Below are positions 1-7,760 of a stretch of DNA of 36,044 nt, one piece after another; position 1 is the stretch's first letter; the number at the start of each line of letters is the position of its first letter. Source of the DNA: an uncultured Prevotellaceae bacterium (GTDB taxonomy: Bacteria; Bacteroidota; Bacteroidia; Bacteroidales; Bacteroidaceae); NCBI GenBank assembly GCA_937893145.1, contig CALBJW010000134.1:1-36044 (forward strand), in the 5' to 3' direction. The position numbers and the translations under genes are program-made. The notes beneath the pieces were generated by a model. It was not told the origin of the DNA, made no database searches, and was given only the letters and a program-made list of their open reading frames with translations.

Positions 1-417
1 AACGAAATGCTAAACACCTATCAAGAAGATCGGGCTTTCACATCCGCAGTTCCAAGTGACGAAGAGGACGCGAAAGTTGTACAGAATGACAACCCAAAGC
101 TGGCATTCGCTCCAGAGTCGTTAATCTATGTGGAGTCTGTGGCAAACTATGCAGAAGTATGCTATTTGTGTGATCAGGAAATAAAGAAAATATCACTTCG
201 TTCTACTTTGAAGCAACTCAAGGAATCCCTGTCCACGCACGTCTTCATTATACAATGTCACCGAGGTTTTATCGTTAATCTGAACTTCGTTGAAACACTA
301 CAAAGTGAGAACAATTCATACTTCCTCAACCTATTCTATGTTGACAAAAAGATTCCAGTGTCTCGTACCAGAAAAGCAGATATTAAAGCTGCTTTATCAG
401 CATTGCAGCATAAATAG
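1..417 (+). CDS. LytTR-family DNA-binding regulator, 5' end cut by window edge
   Basis: The frame is open to the first base of the window and starts N-E-M-L, matching the linker (INEMLRQQQ) before the LytTR domain of the protein at 1797-2720. The true start therefore lies upstream, and a membrane N-terminus like that of the paralog is likely but not visible. The visible part is a LytTR DNA-binding domain (about residues 35-135) with the family hallmarks IYVESV-NYAEV, TLKQLKESL, QCHRGFIVN and KKIPVSRT. LytTR proteins bind pairs of about 9-bp direct repeats and usually activate transcription. Thirty-five bases separate it from the next gene, so co-transcription is plausible. The class is certain; the signal it responds to cannot be read here. 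Confidence 0.85.
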   Translation, partial: NEMLNTYQEDRAFTSAVPSDEEDAKVVQNDNPKLAFAPESLIYVESVANYAEVCYLCDQEIKKISLRSTLKQLKESLSTHVFIIQCHRGFIVNLNFVETLQSENNSYFLNLFYVDKKIPVSRTRKADIKAALSALQHK

Positions 418-452
418 ACTATTTCGTAAACCCTTTTTAATATTCCCAACAA

Positions 453-1202
453 ATGAGCAAACTACATCTTACTGAAAAAATCAGAGCATGGAGTAATCGT
501 CACCACGATTCGCTCAGCTCTTTTATAACAAGTTTTACGGCCACAGTATTGGGCATTGGTCTCACCTTTGGTACTACGATGTGGTATGACCACAAACAGG
601 AAATGGAGGCTGCGGAGGCTTTGGTGGAACGCTGTCTGTCTAACATGGAGGTGCGATTAGACAACCTGAATGGCGTCGTCAGGATGTGTGACAGGCAGAA
701 TCATCTATTCTCCATGGCTACAAGCATGCCACTTGATTCGCTGACCGATGCTGAGGTTTCGGAGCTAATTGACCTGTTTGCATGGCAATACAATCTGGTG
801 ATTGATCACTCGTACGAAAAGTCATTCTCCATGAGTACAAGCAGTCACGAGATACTAGGTTCTTTTGCCAATGTGATAGGTGCTGGCTTTGAATACTTAC
901 ACGAGGCAGAAGATAACCATCAGAAGGTGAATGATCTGAAGAGAGAGTTGCGACGGTCGATGATTGTGGATAAGCAAGTGAAGTTTGACCAAAATTCCAT
1001 GCGGCAATTTGTTATGGCAACACTTGCTGACCCACTGTTTGGTTATTTCCAATTGGAATACATGCAGCAGGAACGTTCTGTACGACACTACCAGCACTAT
1101 TTGAAGTATTTTATCCCCGAAGCTCGCAGACTTTGGCAAGGGGAAATCACCGAAAATGAGTTCTGGACGATGACGCGCGAGTATTGGGATAAATGTGAAT
1201 AG
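453..1202 (+). CDS. Hypothetical single-pass membrane protein
   Basis: A 249-residue protein I do not recognise. A short basic N-terminus (residues 1-20) is followed by one hydrophobic segment (about 22-42, ITSFTATVLGIGLTFGTT), then a long, soluble, mainly helical and acidic region that would lie outside the cytoplasm if the positive-inside rule holds. No catalytic motif or cysteine pattern stands out. It lies between the truncated LytTR gene and a second small membrane protein. Membrane partners of LytTR regulators (HdrM and BrsM of Streptococcus mutans) act as inhibitors, so a sensor or anti-activator role is a reasonable guess from context only. ATG at 453 is the first start after the upstream stop. 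Confidence 0.7.
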   Translation: MSKLHLTEKIRAWSNRHHDSLSSFITSFTATVLGIGLTFGTTMWYDHKQEMEAAEALVERCLSNMEVRLDNLNGVVRMCDRQNHLFSMATSMPLDSLTDAEVSELIDLFAWQYNLVIDHSYEKSFSMSTSSHEILGSFANVIGAGFEYLHEAEDNHQKVNDLKRELRRSMIVDKQVKFDQNSMRQFVMATLADPLFGYFQLEYMQQERSVRHYQHYLKYFIPEARRLWQGEITENEFWTMTREYWDKCE

Positions 1203-1266
1203 TAAGAACTGTCGGCCTCACATGGCTTACATCTGTCCCTACATCTATACCGAATATCCCAAGCTA

Positions 1267-1299
1267 TTGTAGAACTAATTGAATATATGTAACTTTGCA
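1267..1299 (+). promoter_or_regulatory. Bacteroidota-type promoter for the 1333-2720 operon
   Basis: TTG at 1267-1269, then a 20-bp gap, then TAACTTTGCA at 1290-1299. This matches the Bacteroidota -33/-7 pattern (TTTG, about 19 bp, TAnnTTTG). Transcription would start near 1305, about 28 bases before the ATG at 1333. The box lies downstream of an in-frame ATG at 1279, which argues against that earlier start. Confidence 0.75.
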
Positions 1300-1332
1300 G
1301 CAGTTTCCAATTATTCAAAAAACTTTCAATGT

Positions 1333-1800
1333 ATGAAAAAAGAAAATGAATGTAGGCTGATGATTTTTCATAATGTTAGCAATGTATGCAGACGCATTCA
1401 AGTGTTTGTGTTATGCCTTATGGGTGTACTTATATTCCTGGAGTTATTTGAGGTGAGAATAGACTTCGGTAATAGGCACAGTATAAAACTGGCGATATTC
1501 ATCATCATTGCAGGTTTGTTTATCGTATCTGATACAATAGTGGTGTATCTTCAGACATTGAATGACAGCTTAACGATAAAACGATTGGCATGGAATCTTA
1601 CTATAGTATGGGCATCGAATGTGTTTGTGCTATGCTGCACACATAATTATATCTTTGGCAGCAGTTTCATGCATATTCTCCCAACAGCAGTTTCTTCAGC
1701 ATTTATTATAGGAGGCTCGCAGTTCATGTTCTACTCATTGTATATGACATTCAGAAGAAAACAAAATAAAAACAATAATGATATACAAGATAAAGCATGA
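1333..1800 (+). CDS. Small four-helix integral membrane protein
   Basis: A 155-residue protein with four predicted hydrophobic helices (about residues 16-36, 46-66, 80-100 and 108-130) and short loops, ending in a charged RRKQNKNNN tail. I do not recognise the family. The start at 1333 (MKKENEC) is preferred over 1279 because a good -7 element lies between them. Its stop overlaps the start of the LytTR regulator downstream (ATGA at 1797-1800), which indicates translational coupling and a shared function. By analogy with LytTR regulatory systems it could be the membrane partner that senses a signal or restrains the regulator. That role is inferred, not seen. Confidence 0.75.
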   Translation: MKKENECRLMIFHNVSNVCRRIQVFVLCLMGVLIFLELFEVRIDFGNRHSIKLAIFIIIAGLFIVSDTIVVYLQTLNDSLTIKRLAWNLTIVWASNVFVLCCTHNYIFGSSFMHILPTAVSSAFIIGGSQFMFYSLYMTFRRKQNKNNNDIQDKA

Positions 1801-2720
1801 AGAAAATACCCTTACTACTAATCAAGGATTACATAATAGCCGGATGCACACTGGTCAGCGTATTGTTAGTCTTGCATCCTATCTTCTTAACGCCAGAGAA
1901 CAGAGCCGTTCCGCTTCTGGTGTTTAAGATTGTGCATGCACTATTATTCCTGTTGACATTAATAATAAGCGAGATTATTGTAACCTATGTATTTCGAAAA
2001 CCTTTTTCTTATTCTGATAGAATTTCGAAAAAGTTATGGCATTTCATTTATTGCACAGCTGTTGGAGTTCCGCTCTTCAATGCGTTCCTGAATCAGTCAA
2101 ACGCAATAATGATGTGGGACTTCCAGAGATTTTATTACGCATGGGTTGATACTGACAGTACATTTACGTTGAAATGGTATTTGAAAACTCTTGATTTGTG
2201 TTTTATCACTGCCATAATTATGGTAATTGCCATGTTGGTGTTAAGTAAAATAAGATGCATACAAAACTCTCTTCGGGAATTGGAGGCAATCAACGAAATG
2301 CTAAGACAGCAGCAGGAACGTGATGCTATAAAGGGTGATGACGATACTGCTTCACATGTAGAAAGGCAATGCGTACTTCATTCAGATTATAATGGTCAGG
2401 ACATTACCATCTATCCTCACAGCTTTATCTATGTGGAGTCGGTGGGCAACTATGCCAATGTATGCTTTATTGACAACGAACAGCTGACCACGACAACCAT
2501 CCGCACCACCATAAAACAGCTAAAGGAAGACCTCTCGGGCAATGACCTCATTGTGCAATGTCATCGTGGTTTTCTTGTAAACCTTGAATATGTAGAGTCG
2601 ATGGAAGGCTCAAATGGGCGTTTATCCCTCAACATGTTCTATTCGGAGAAAAAGATACCAGTATCGAGAACAAACAAGGCAACAATCAAGGATGCACTAT
2701 CAGCCATGCAGCCTAAATAG
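1797..2720 (+). CDS. Membrane-bound LytTR transcriptional regulator
   Basis: A 307-residue protein with two parts. Residues about 8-155 hold four hydrophobic segments. A coiled linker (about 156-190, LRELEAINEMLRQQQERD) then joins a C-terminal LytTR DNA-binding domain (about 198-305) with IYVESVGNYANV, TTIKQLKEDL, QCHRGFLVN and KKIPVSRT. There is no receiver domain, so it is not a classical response regulator; the membrane part probably replaces the sensor kinase. It shares most LytTR landmarks with the protein at the window start, so the two are paralogs. It overlaps the preceding gene by 4 bp. Direct repeats at LytTR spacing occur at 3144-3174, upstream of a small gene on the other strand. 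Confidence 0.88.
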   Translation: MKKIPLLLIKDYIIAGCTLVSVLLVLHPIFLTPENRAVPLLVFKIVHALLFLLTLIISEIIVTYVFRKPFSYSDRISKKLWHFIYCTAVGVPLFNAFLNQSNAIMMWDFQRFYYAWVDTDSTFTLKWYLKTLDLCFITAIIMVIAMLVLSKIRCIQNSLRELEAINEMLRQQQERDAIKGDDDTASHVERQCVLHSDYNGQDITIYPHSFIYVESVGNYANVCFIDNEQLTTTTIRTTIKQLKEDLSGNDLIVQCHRGFLVNLEYVESMEGSNGRLSLNMFYSEKKIPVSRTNKATIKDALSAMQPK

Positions 2721-2820
2721 ATTGTTGATCAGATTTGAATAAGTAATGCAATCGTATATGAAAGTGGAATTAAAGAGGTAATAGAGAAACATTTCCCACT
2801 AATTCTAAAATGTCTATATA

Positions 2821-2862
2821 CAAAAAAAGCACCACGAATTAAATACATCTAATCCGTAGTGC
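2821..2862 (-). terminator. Intrinsic terminator of the 42-codon gene
   Basis: On the minus strand GCACTACGGATTA (2862-2850) pairs along all 13 positions with the arm at 2841-2829, using two G-U pairs, and is followed by seven T. On the plus strand the two G-U positions become A-C mismatches, so the minus strand is the one that folds best. Confidence 0.8.
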
Positions 2863-2934
2863 CAGGAAATTATATGTCAAATTATGATGAAAGTTTCATA
2901 ATAAGGGGGTGACATGATGATTGTGGAAAACTGC

Positions 2935-3063
2935 TTAGTACCACATTGTGCGATTAACAAAATAGTATGAAACAGGATTGTTTGCCTGATAGTGTGCCAT
3001 CTGCTTGTTGCTTTCTTCTACTACTTCGATTGCCTTCTTGATTGTTGCGATAAACTTTTTCAT
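2935..3063 (-). CDS. 42-residue basic micro-protein, unknown function
   Basis: ATG at 3063 opens a 42-codon frame ending in TAA at 2935. The product begins MKKFIATIKKAIEVVEESNK and ends with the aromatic stretch YYFVNRTMWY. The N-terminal half reads as an amphipathic basic helix. There is no signal peptide, double-glycine leader or cysteine. Support for a real gene comes from its surroundings: a near-consensus promoter (3108-3140) upstream and a minus-strand intrinsic terminator (2821-2862) downstream, so it forms a self-contained transcript of about 280 nt. A longer frame read through the same DNA (2954-3181) starts upstream of the promoter and is rejected. Its position beside two LytTR regulators suggests a regulated target or peptide signal, but function is unknown. 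Confidence 0.65.
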   Translation of the reverse strand: MKKFIATIKKAIEVVEESNKQMAHYQANNPVSYYFVNRTMWY

Positions 3064-3107
3064 AATTGTAAATTGTTTTTTTGTTGTTAATAATTTTTTT
3101 TTGACAC

Positions 3108-3140
3108 TGCAAAGGTAGGGAGTTTTTGAAGGCTACAAAG
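3108..3140 (-). promoter_or_regulatory. Promoter of the 42-codon gene
   Basis: Read on the minus strand, CTTTG at 3140-3136 is followed by an 18-bp gap and TACCTTTGCA at 3117-3108. Both boxes match the Bacteroidota consensus. The predicted start near 3101 leaves a leader of about 38 nt that is rich in A and T. Confidence 0.8.
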
Positions 3141-3143
3141 GAT

Positions 3144-3183
3144 AGTTTGTGAAATGCTTTTGGACAATTTGTGAAGTTCACAA
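3144..3183. promoter_or_regulatory. Candidate LytTR-type operator: 9-bp direct repeats and a palindrome
   Basis: On the plus strand AGTTTGTGA (3144-3152) and AATTTGTGA (3166-3174) match at 8 of 9 bases and are 22 bp apart start to start (13-bp gap). LytTR proteins typically recognise 9-bp repeats with 12-13-bp gaps. The second repeat also forms the perfect palindrome TTGTGAAgTTCACAA (3169-3183). The sites lie at about -43 to -51 and -65 to -82 relative to the predicted start of the 42-codon gene, a typical position for an activator. Binding is inferred. Confidence 0.5.
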
Positions 3184-3321
3184 GATGTCTGTATTTTTCA
3201 TGAATTGTGCGTAATTAGAGGCACTTTACAACCTTTTTATTATAAGTAAGTGAACAAAAATAATTTTATATCTCACGCAGAGCTACTTAGAAATATTTGT
3301 TACTTATTGCTAATAAGACAC

Positions 3322-3366
3322 AAGAATTAGGACTGAATCCAGTTGAAGGATTCAGCCCTAATTCTT
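3322..3366 (-). terminator. Hairpin terminator downstream of the GH5 gene
   Basis: AAGAATTAGG and CTGAATCC pair with GGATTCAG and CCTAATTCTT around a 7-base loop, giving an 18-bp stem with one internal mismatch, 15 bases past the stop of the GH5 gene. No long T-run follows on the minus strand, so termination may rely on hairpin strength. The rest of 3184-3321 is AT-rich and shows no gene. Confidence 0.65.
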
Positions 3367-3380
3367 GAATGTGCAAAACT

Positions 3381-6300
3381 CTACTTGCCCAATATATGGT
3401 TCACTATCTTGCTTATGCGGTCGATAGGGATGTTCTCACCACTGTTCTTGCGGTTGATTAAACGGACAAGGTCTGCAATAGTTCCTTCGCCTTCGACAGC
3501 AATAGTCATCTCTGTAGCAGCTGTGCTATTCTTGTCTAAAAGGAAGATGGCTGTGAATGGACTAATAGTGAGAGTGGCTGAAACACGAACAAGTTTGCCA
3601 TCAGACATAGTGTAAACATAGTAGTTCTGGAGTGAGCCGTCTGTTGCTACATTGACAGTCTTCTCTTCGTAAGTCTGTGCTGTGTACCATCCTGAGATAC
3701 CAAGTGGCTGGATGTGGTATCCTTCGGTTGTCTTCACGAGATTCACTGCATCTGTACTTGATATTCTGACAGCCTTTGCATCTGTGTTGCGGTAGATGAA
3801 TGGTGTGTTGGCTTCTATAGTTCCAGTAGTGACAGGTTCAAACCTTGCATCACCTCCATCTACAGCCTTGAATGCATAGAGTTCTGCTCCGCATGATGCT
3901 GCATTGATGGCAAACGGAACGACTGCAGTATTCCACTCGTCTGTCTTGCTGCAAGCGAGACTTGCTCCACCTACACAGTTTATCTTGTCGAGAGGATTGC
4001 GGAAGTTATGTGTATCGAAGAGGTCAATACGCCATGCGCTATTGTCGTTTTTCACTACATTGCGAGCATCAAACGCTCCACCCATAAGGTCTTCCTTGCC
4101 GCTTGCATAGATGAGAAGACAGTTAGGGTTGGCACTCTGCACTACCATAGGGAACTTGTTTGTCATGCCAGTGATATCGATGCAAGTAGCGCCTTGGTCG
4201 GCAAGAGCATCATGAGCAGATTGGCTTACATGACCTGCACCAGTGATGTAATAGTCGGCAAATTCGTCGGCACTATTATCTCCTGAAAGGATGATGTCAG
4301 TCACATTGACTGTTTGTCCCCATCCCGCCTTTATCGAATTGAGGTGGAAGTATGGATACTGTGTGAGGTCGATAGTAGCCGAACCAGTCTCGAGCGACGG
4401 ATTGAGTTCTGGAGTTGCTCCTGATGATGGACGGTTGTAGAGTACTCGGAGCGCACCTCCAGTTCCCTTGATGGTAAGTTGTTTGAAACCTGTCAGGTCT
4501 GCATATTCGTTTGGTGCCACATTACCCAGAAGTCCTGCACCAAATACTTCGGCACCACTCTCTACAGTAGAACCGAGCTGGATGTTTTTGCCTGTAATCT
4601 CTGTACCCTTTGGCTCTACTGTATAAATCTCTACATTATCAATGTAAAGTGTGCCTGGGAAACCACCATAGTTTATGAGCAGGCGGTCGGCGCCTTCACC
4701 ATTGACTGTGCAAGGCACGCGCCATTCAGTATAACCAGTAGTCACATTGTACTCGCCGAAGTCTCCTCTGCCTTCATAGCCTTCCGACTTCTGGAATGCT
4801 GCACTTATCTTGCCTGTTACCGAACCCTTAACATTCATCTTGAGATAGTACTGCTGTCCGTTGATGTATGTGTTAGTGTAACAAATCTGCGACTCCCAAC
4901 TGTTCTGCTTTTCGTTGGTGAGGCGATAGCCGTACGACTTGAATGTACCTATGCCACTTTCGTGGTATATGGTGCCGCCCCAGCCGCCCATCTTATTGCC
5001 ACTTTCTGCATCATCATTTACCAAGTGGCGTTGCTCATCAGCATATCTCATCAACTTAATATCAGCAAGATTGGTTCTTGTTGCAGGACGTGCCACAACT
5101 TGACTGATTTGCATCTCCATCTTGTTGATGGTGATGTAGTAGAGTCCCTGTTTGTTTACATCATCACTTTCGATGGCTGTATTGATGCGGATGTCACCGA
5201 TGATACAATCAGGATAATTCATTATATAATCTGCAAAGATTTCCTGGATATTGTAAACCTTAGACGCTTCTTCCTTCTTTACACGCGTTCCTTTTTCTTC
5301 TGAACCGATGATATAATCGTTGGTGCCATCCTTGATGATGTTGCCCTGACTGTCCTTGAGTTGCACATCGAGTCGATAGCCTGTAGTGCAAGTGCCACAG
5401 TCCATTGTAAAGTCGGCACAATCGATGAGTTTCTTGCCTACGAAGTCATGGAAGATGAATGAAGAATAATATGTGGTGTAGAAGCAATAATGCTTATTGT
5501 TGGAATCGTAATTTGCATTACCCACAACATCAAACAAGTTGCCACCCTCTATATCACCACCTTTCACCATTGGTACACGGTCGCCACAGGCAAGTTCATA
5601 ATACCAGTCGAAGCAATAGCCAGAACATGCCTGGCAAGCATCAGGATAACCTGCTGCCTTCATGGCATCCTCGAATGCTGGTTTTACGGTACCATCCTTA
5701 ATATATGAGTCCATGTCAACATAAGTAGTTGTGCCCTGAAGAGTGAAACTGATGTTTGGATGTTTGTCAACAAGATGGCGGAATCTCAAACCCCAACCTG
5801 TATTTTGGGTGTTTCTGTATGGCACATTCGGTGCTCCGTCTGTAGTACCTGTACCCCATGTACCGAAATTACCTTCTGTATATTGGGTGTGAGTCTCGTT
5901 CCAGTGACCTGCGCCTTGCTTCATAGGACTCCAGTCCACCTCAGTAACGATGGTTGGTTTCTTGTCTATTGGTACTTGTGCTTCAAAAGTTGAGATGAAG
6001 TTTGCCTCAGACTGGTTAGCATCCCATCCACCATACCAACCAGGATAATTGTGGACGGCATAGGCGAAATTGTTGTCGCTGATGGCCTTTGTATTGTAGT
6101 TTCTATAATCTGCTTGATATGATGTACCTGGGAGGAGAATGATTCCATTGAAACCATTCTGGCGAATCTTATTGACGATAGGTTGGAAATAGTCTGCGAG
6201 GTTGCCACTCATGCGTACAGGCTCGTTACCGAGTTCGAGCATAATCTTACCAGAATTTGCCTTTACGTTTGAATCACTCGACACGATATCCCATACCGTT

Positions 6301-6920
6301 GTAAGGTAAGTGTTGTAATAGTCTCCTACCTTAACATCTTCAGGGAACACGCCAGGAGGACGCACCACAACATAAAGACCATGAGCCAGCGCATCCTTGA
6401 TGATTGGCACATATAGGTCCTGCATACGTGTTCGCATCTTATCAAAAGAGAAGTGGCAGATGTTAGCTTCGTCGAAGACTGTATGTCCATTGGGGTCTGT
6501 AGCAGTCTTTGCCTGGTCGTTGATATTTGTAAAACCAGGAGCTGTGTAGTTGTAGTTTCTCAACCATGCAGGGTCGAGGTGCAGACGGAAGAGGTTACAG
6601 TAAGAACTACCTCGACCACCCTTTTTCGTGAGGGCCTCGAATACCTTAGTGAAATAATTCTTACATGCATTAAGGTCACTTGTCGAAGGATTATTATAAT
6701 CTATCCATCCCCAACGCCCACCATTAAAATAGCAGTTTGGTGTGTCCATCACACCATGAAGCGAAACTGGTCGGCCGTTAGGATCGACAAATTCTTTTCC
6801 ACTTACTTTCAGGTCAGGGGTAGTACCGAAGTACGATTTTACCTGAGCAAAAGAAGGTATAAATGATAGTATTAAAAAGCAGAAGACAAAACTCGTCCTC
6901 CCAATAAATAGTTTTTTCAT
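3381..6920 (-). CDS. Secreted multi-domain GH5-like glycoside hydrolase
   Basis: A 1179-residue exported enzyme. A signal peptide (about 1-26, ending SFAQ, no lipobox) precedes a GH5-type catalytic barrel (about 35-430). The barrel has LELGNEP (acid/base E233), the VHNYPG histidine/tyrosine motif (H290, Y292) and PTIVTEVDW (nucleophile E327). GH5 enzymes hydrolyse beta-glucans, mannans or xylans by a retaining mechanism; the substrate cannot be settled here. Beyond the barrel come a cysteine-rich segment (about 430-560), a carbohydrate-binding-like beta-sandwich (about 640-790, DDAESGNKMGGWGG to YIDNVEIYT) and further beta-rich modules. The C-terminal 40 residues (TIADLVRLINRKNSGENI) resemble half a dockerin repeat. 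No SusC/SusD pair is adjacent, so it stands outside a classical polysaccharide utilisation locus in this window. No clear -7 box was found in front of it. Confidence 0.85.
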   Translation of the reverse strand: MKKLFIGRTSFVFCFLILSFIPSFAQVKSYFGTTPDLKVSGKEFVDPNGRPVSLHGVMDTPNCYFNGGRWGWIDYNNPSTSDLNACKNYFTKVFEALTKKGGRGSSYCNLFRLHLDPAWLRNYNYTAPGFTNINDQAKTATDPNGHTVFDEANICHFSFDKMRTRMQDLYVPIIKDALAHGLYVVVRPPGVFPEDVKVGDYYNTYLTTVWDIVSSDSNVKANSGKIMLELGNEPVRMSGNLADYFQPIVNKIRQNGFNGIILLPGTSYQADYRNYNTKAISDNNFAYAVHNYPGWYGGWDANQSEANFISTFEAQVPIDKKPTIVTEVDWSPMKQGAGHWNETHTQYTEGNFGTWGTGTTDGAPNVPYRNTQNTGWGLRFRHLVDKHPNISFTLQGTTTYVDMDSYIKDGTVKPAFEDAMKAAGYPDACQACSGYCFDWYYELACGDRVPMVKGGDIEGGNLFDVVGNANYDSNNKHYCFYTTYYSSFIFHDFVGKKLIDCADFTMDCGTCTTGYRLDVQLKDSQGNIIKDGTNDYIIGSEEKGTRVKKEEASKVYNIQEIFADYIMNYPDCIIGDIRINTAIESDDVNKQGLYYITINKMEMQISQVVARPATRTNLADIKLMRYADEQRHLVNDDAESGNKMGGWGGTIYHESGIGTFKSYGYRLTNEKQNSWESQICYTNTYINGQQYYLKMNVKGSVTGKISAAFQKSEGYEGRGDFGEYNVTTGYTEWRVPCTVNGEGADRLLINYGGFPGTLYIDNVEIYTVEPKGTEITGKNIQLGSTVESGAEVFGAGLLGNVAPNEYADLTGFKQLTIKGTGGALRVLYNRPSSGATPELNPSLETGSATIDLTQYPYFHLNSIKAGWGQTVNVTDIILSGDNSADEFADYYITGAGHVSQSAHDALADQGATCIDITGMTNKFPMVVQSANPNCLLIYASGKEDLMGGAFDARNVVKNDNSAWRIDLFDTHNFRNPLDKINCVGGASLACSKTDEWNTAVVPFAINAASCGAELYAFKAVDGGDARFEPVTTGTIEANTPFIYRNTDAKAVRISSTDAVNLVKTTEGYHIQPLGISGWYTAQTYEEKTVNVATDGSLQNYYVYTMSDGKLVRVSATLTISPFTAIFLLDKNSTAATEMTIAVEGEGTIADLVRLINRKNSGENIPIDRISKIVNHILGK

Positions 6921-7002
6921 TACATCGGATTTTTACAAAAAGACTACACTATAGCGTAAATGCTGTTTATGTCGTTCAGCATGTAGTAGGTATTGAGAAA
7001 AC

Positions 7003-7044
7003 ATTTATCCCCTATGCACAATCATTCATGCGTAGGGGATAAAT
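7003..7044 (-). terminator. Hairpin terminator downstream of the cytoplasmic FKBP gene
   Basis: ATTTATCCCCTA (7003-7014) pairs perfectly with TAGGGGATAAAT (7033-7044), with a further weaker inner stem. On the minus strand the stem is followed by GTTTTCTC. It lies 14 bases past the FKBP stop at 7058 and separates that gene from the GH5 gene. Confidence 0.8.
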
Positions 7045-7057
7045 TATGTCTGTATGA

Positions 7058-7666
7058 TTAGAGTACCTTGATAAGCTCAACATCAAAGATGAGGGTTGAG
7101 TAAGGAGGAATCATTGCTCCTGCACCACCCTCGCCGTAAGCGAGCATGTAAGGGATATAGAAGCGGAACTTGCTGCCTTCCTTCATGAGCTGAACACCTT
7201 CTGTCCAACCTGCGATGACCTGCTGAAGACCGAAGTCAGCTGGTTCGTTGCGCTTGTATGAAGAGTCGAATACTGTACCGTCGAGGAGACGACCTTCGTA
7301 GTGGCAGCGTACTGTGTCTGTAGCCTTAGGCTGAGCACCAGTACCCTCTGTGAGCACTTCGTACTGAAGACCACTTGCTGTAACTGTGATGCCTTCCTTC
7401 TTTGCATTCTCAGCGAGGAACTTAACACCTTCTTCCTTTGCTGCCTTGCCTGCCTCTTCTGCTGCAGCCTTGCGCTCTGCCTCCATCTTTGAGAAGAACT
7501 CCTGGATGAGCTGCTGTGCTGCTGCGTTTGATACCTTGAGGTCATTGCCCTGAAGTACATCTGTGATTGATGCTGCAAAGTCCTCGATTACGAGTGTGTC
7601 CTTGAGTCCCATCTGGAGCAACTGCTGACCAATGCCGAGACCAAGTGAATAAGATAATTTGTCCAT
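7058..7666 (-). CDS. FKBP-type peptidyl-prolyl cis-trans isomerase, cytoplasmic
   Basis: A 202-residue protein that speeds cis-trans isomerisation of prolyl bonds. The N-terminal helical domain (about 1-85, MDKLSYSLGLGIGQQL, then an Ala/Glu/Lys-rich helix) is the dimerisation region of FklB/FkpA-type FKBPs. The catalytic FKBP fold occupies about 95-202 with YEGRLLDGTVFDSSYKR, VIAGWTEGVQLM, YIPYMLAYGE and IPPYSTLIFDVELI. There is no signal peptide, so it should act in the cytoplasm, unlike the two related proteins encoded at 9460 and 10417. Its promoter overlaps that of the divergent thioesterase gene, and a strong hairpin follows its stop. Confidence 0.93.
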   Translation of the reverse strand: MDKLSYSLGLGIGQQLLQMGLKDTLVIEDFAASITDVLQGNDLKVSNAAAQQLIQEFFSKMEAERKAAAEEAGKAAKEEGVKFLAENAKKEGITVTASGLQYEVLTEGTGAQPKATDTVRCHYEGRLLDGTVFDSSYKRNEPADFGLQQVIAGWTEGVQLMKEGSKFRFYIPYMLAYGEGGAGAMIPPYSTLIFDVELIKVL

Positions 7667-7704
7667 TTTTTTACTATTATTAATAATGTAATTCCGTTTG
7701 TGGG

Positions 7705-7737
7705 TGCAAAGGTAAGAAAAAAATCGCTATCTTTGCA
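7705..7737. promoter_or_regulatory. Overlapping divergent promoters
   Basis: Two near-consensus -7 boxes point away from each other. TACCTTTGCA on the minus strand (7714-7705) serves the FKBP gene, and TATCTTTGCA on the plus strand (7728-7737) serves the thioesterase gene. They are 13 bp apart, so the -33 region of each falls on the -7 box of the other. No good -33 element is visible for either. Confidence 0.75.
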
Positions 7738-7760
7738 CACAAATTGTTATTAAGTACATT

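Noticed and set aside
2954..3181. 75-codon minus-strand frame
   Set aside because: Its start lies upstream of a strong promoter that serves the 42-codon frame in another phase.
4479..5303. 274-codon open frame antisense to the GH5 gene
   Set aside because: No family features, no promoter, and the coding strand is well supported by catalytic motifs.
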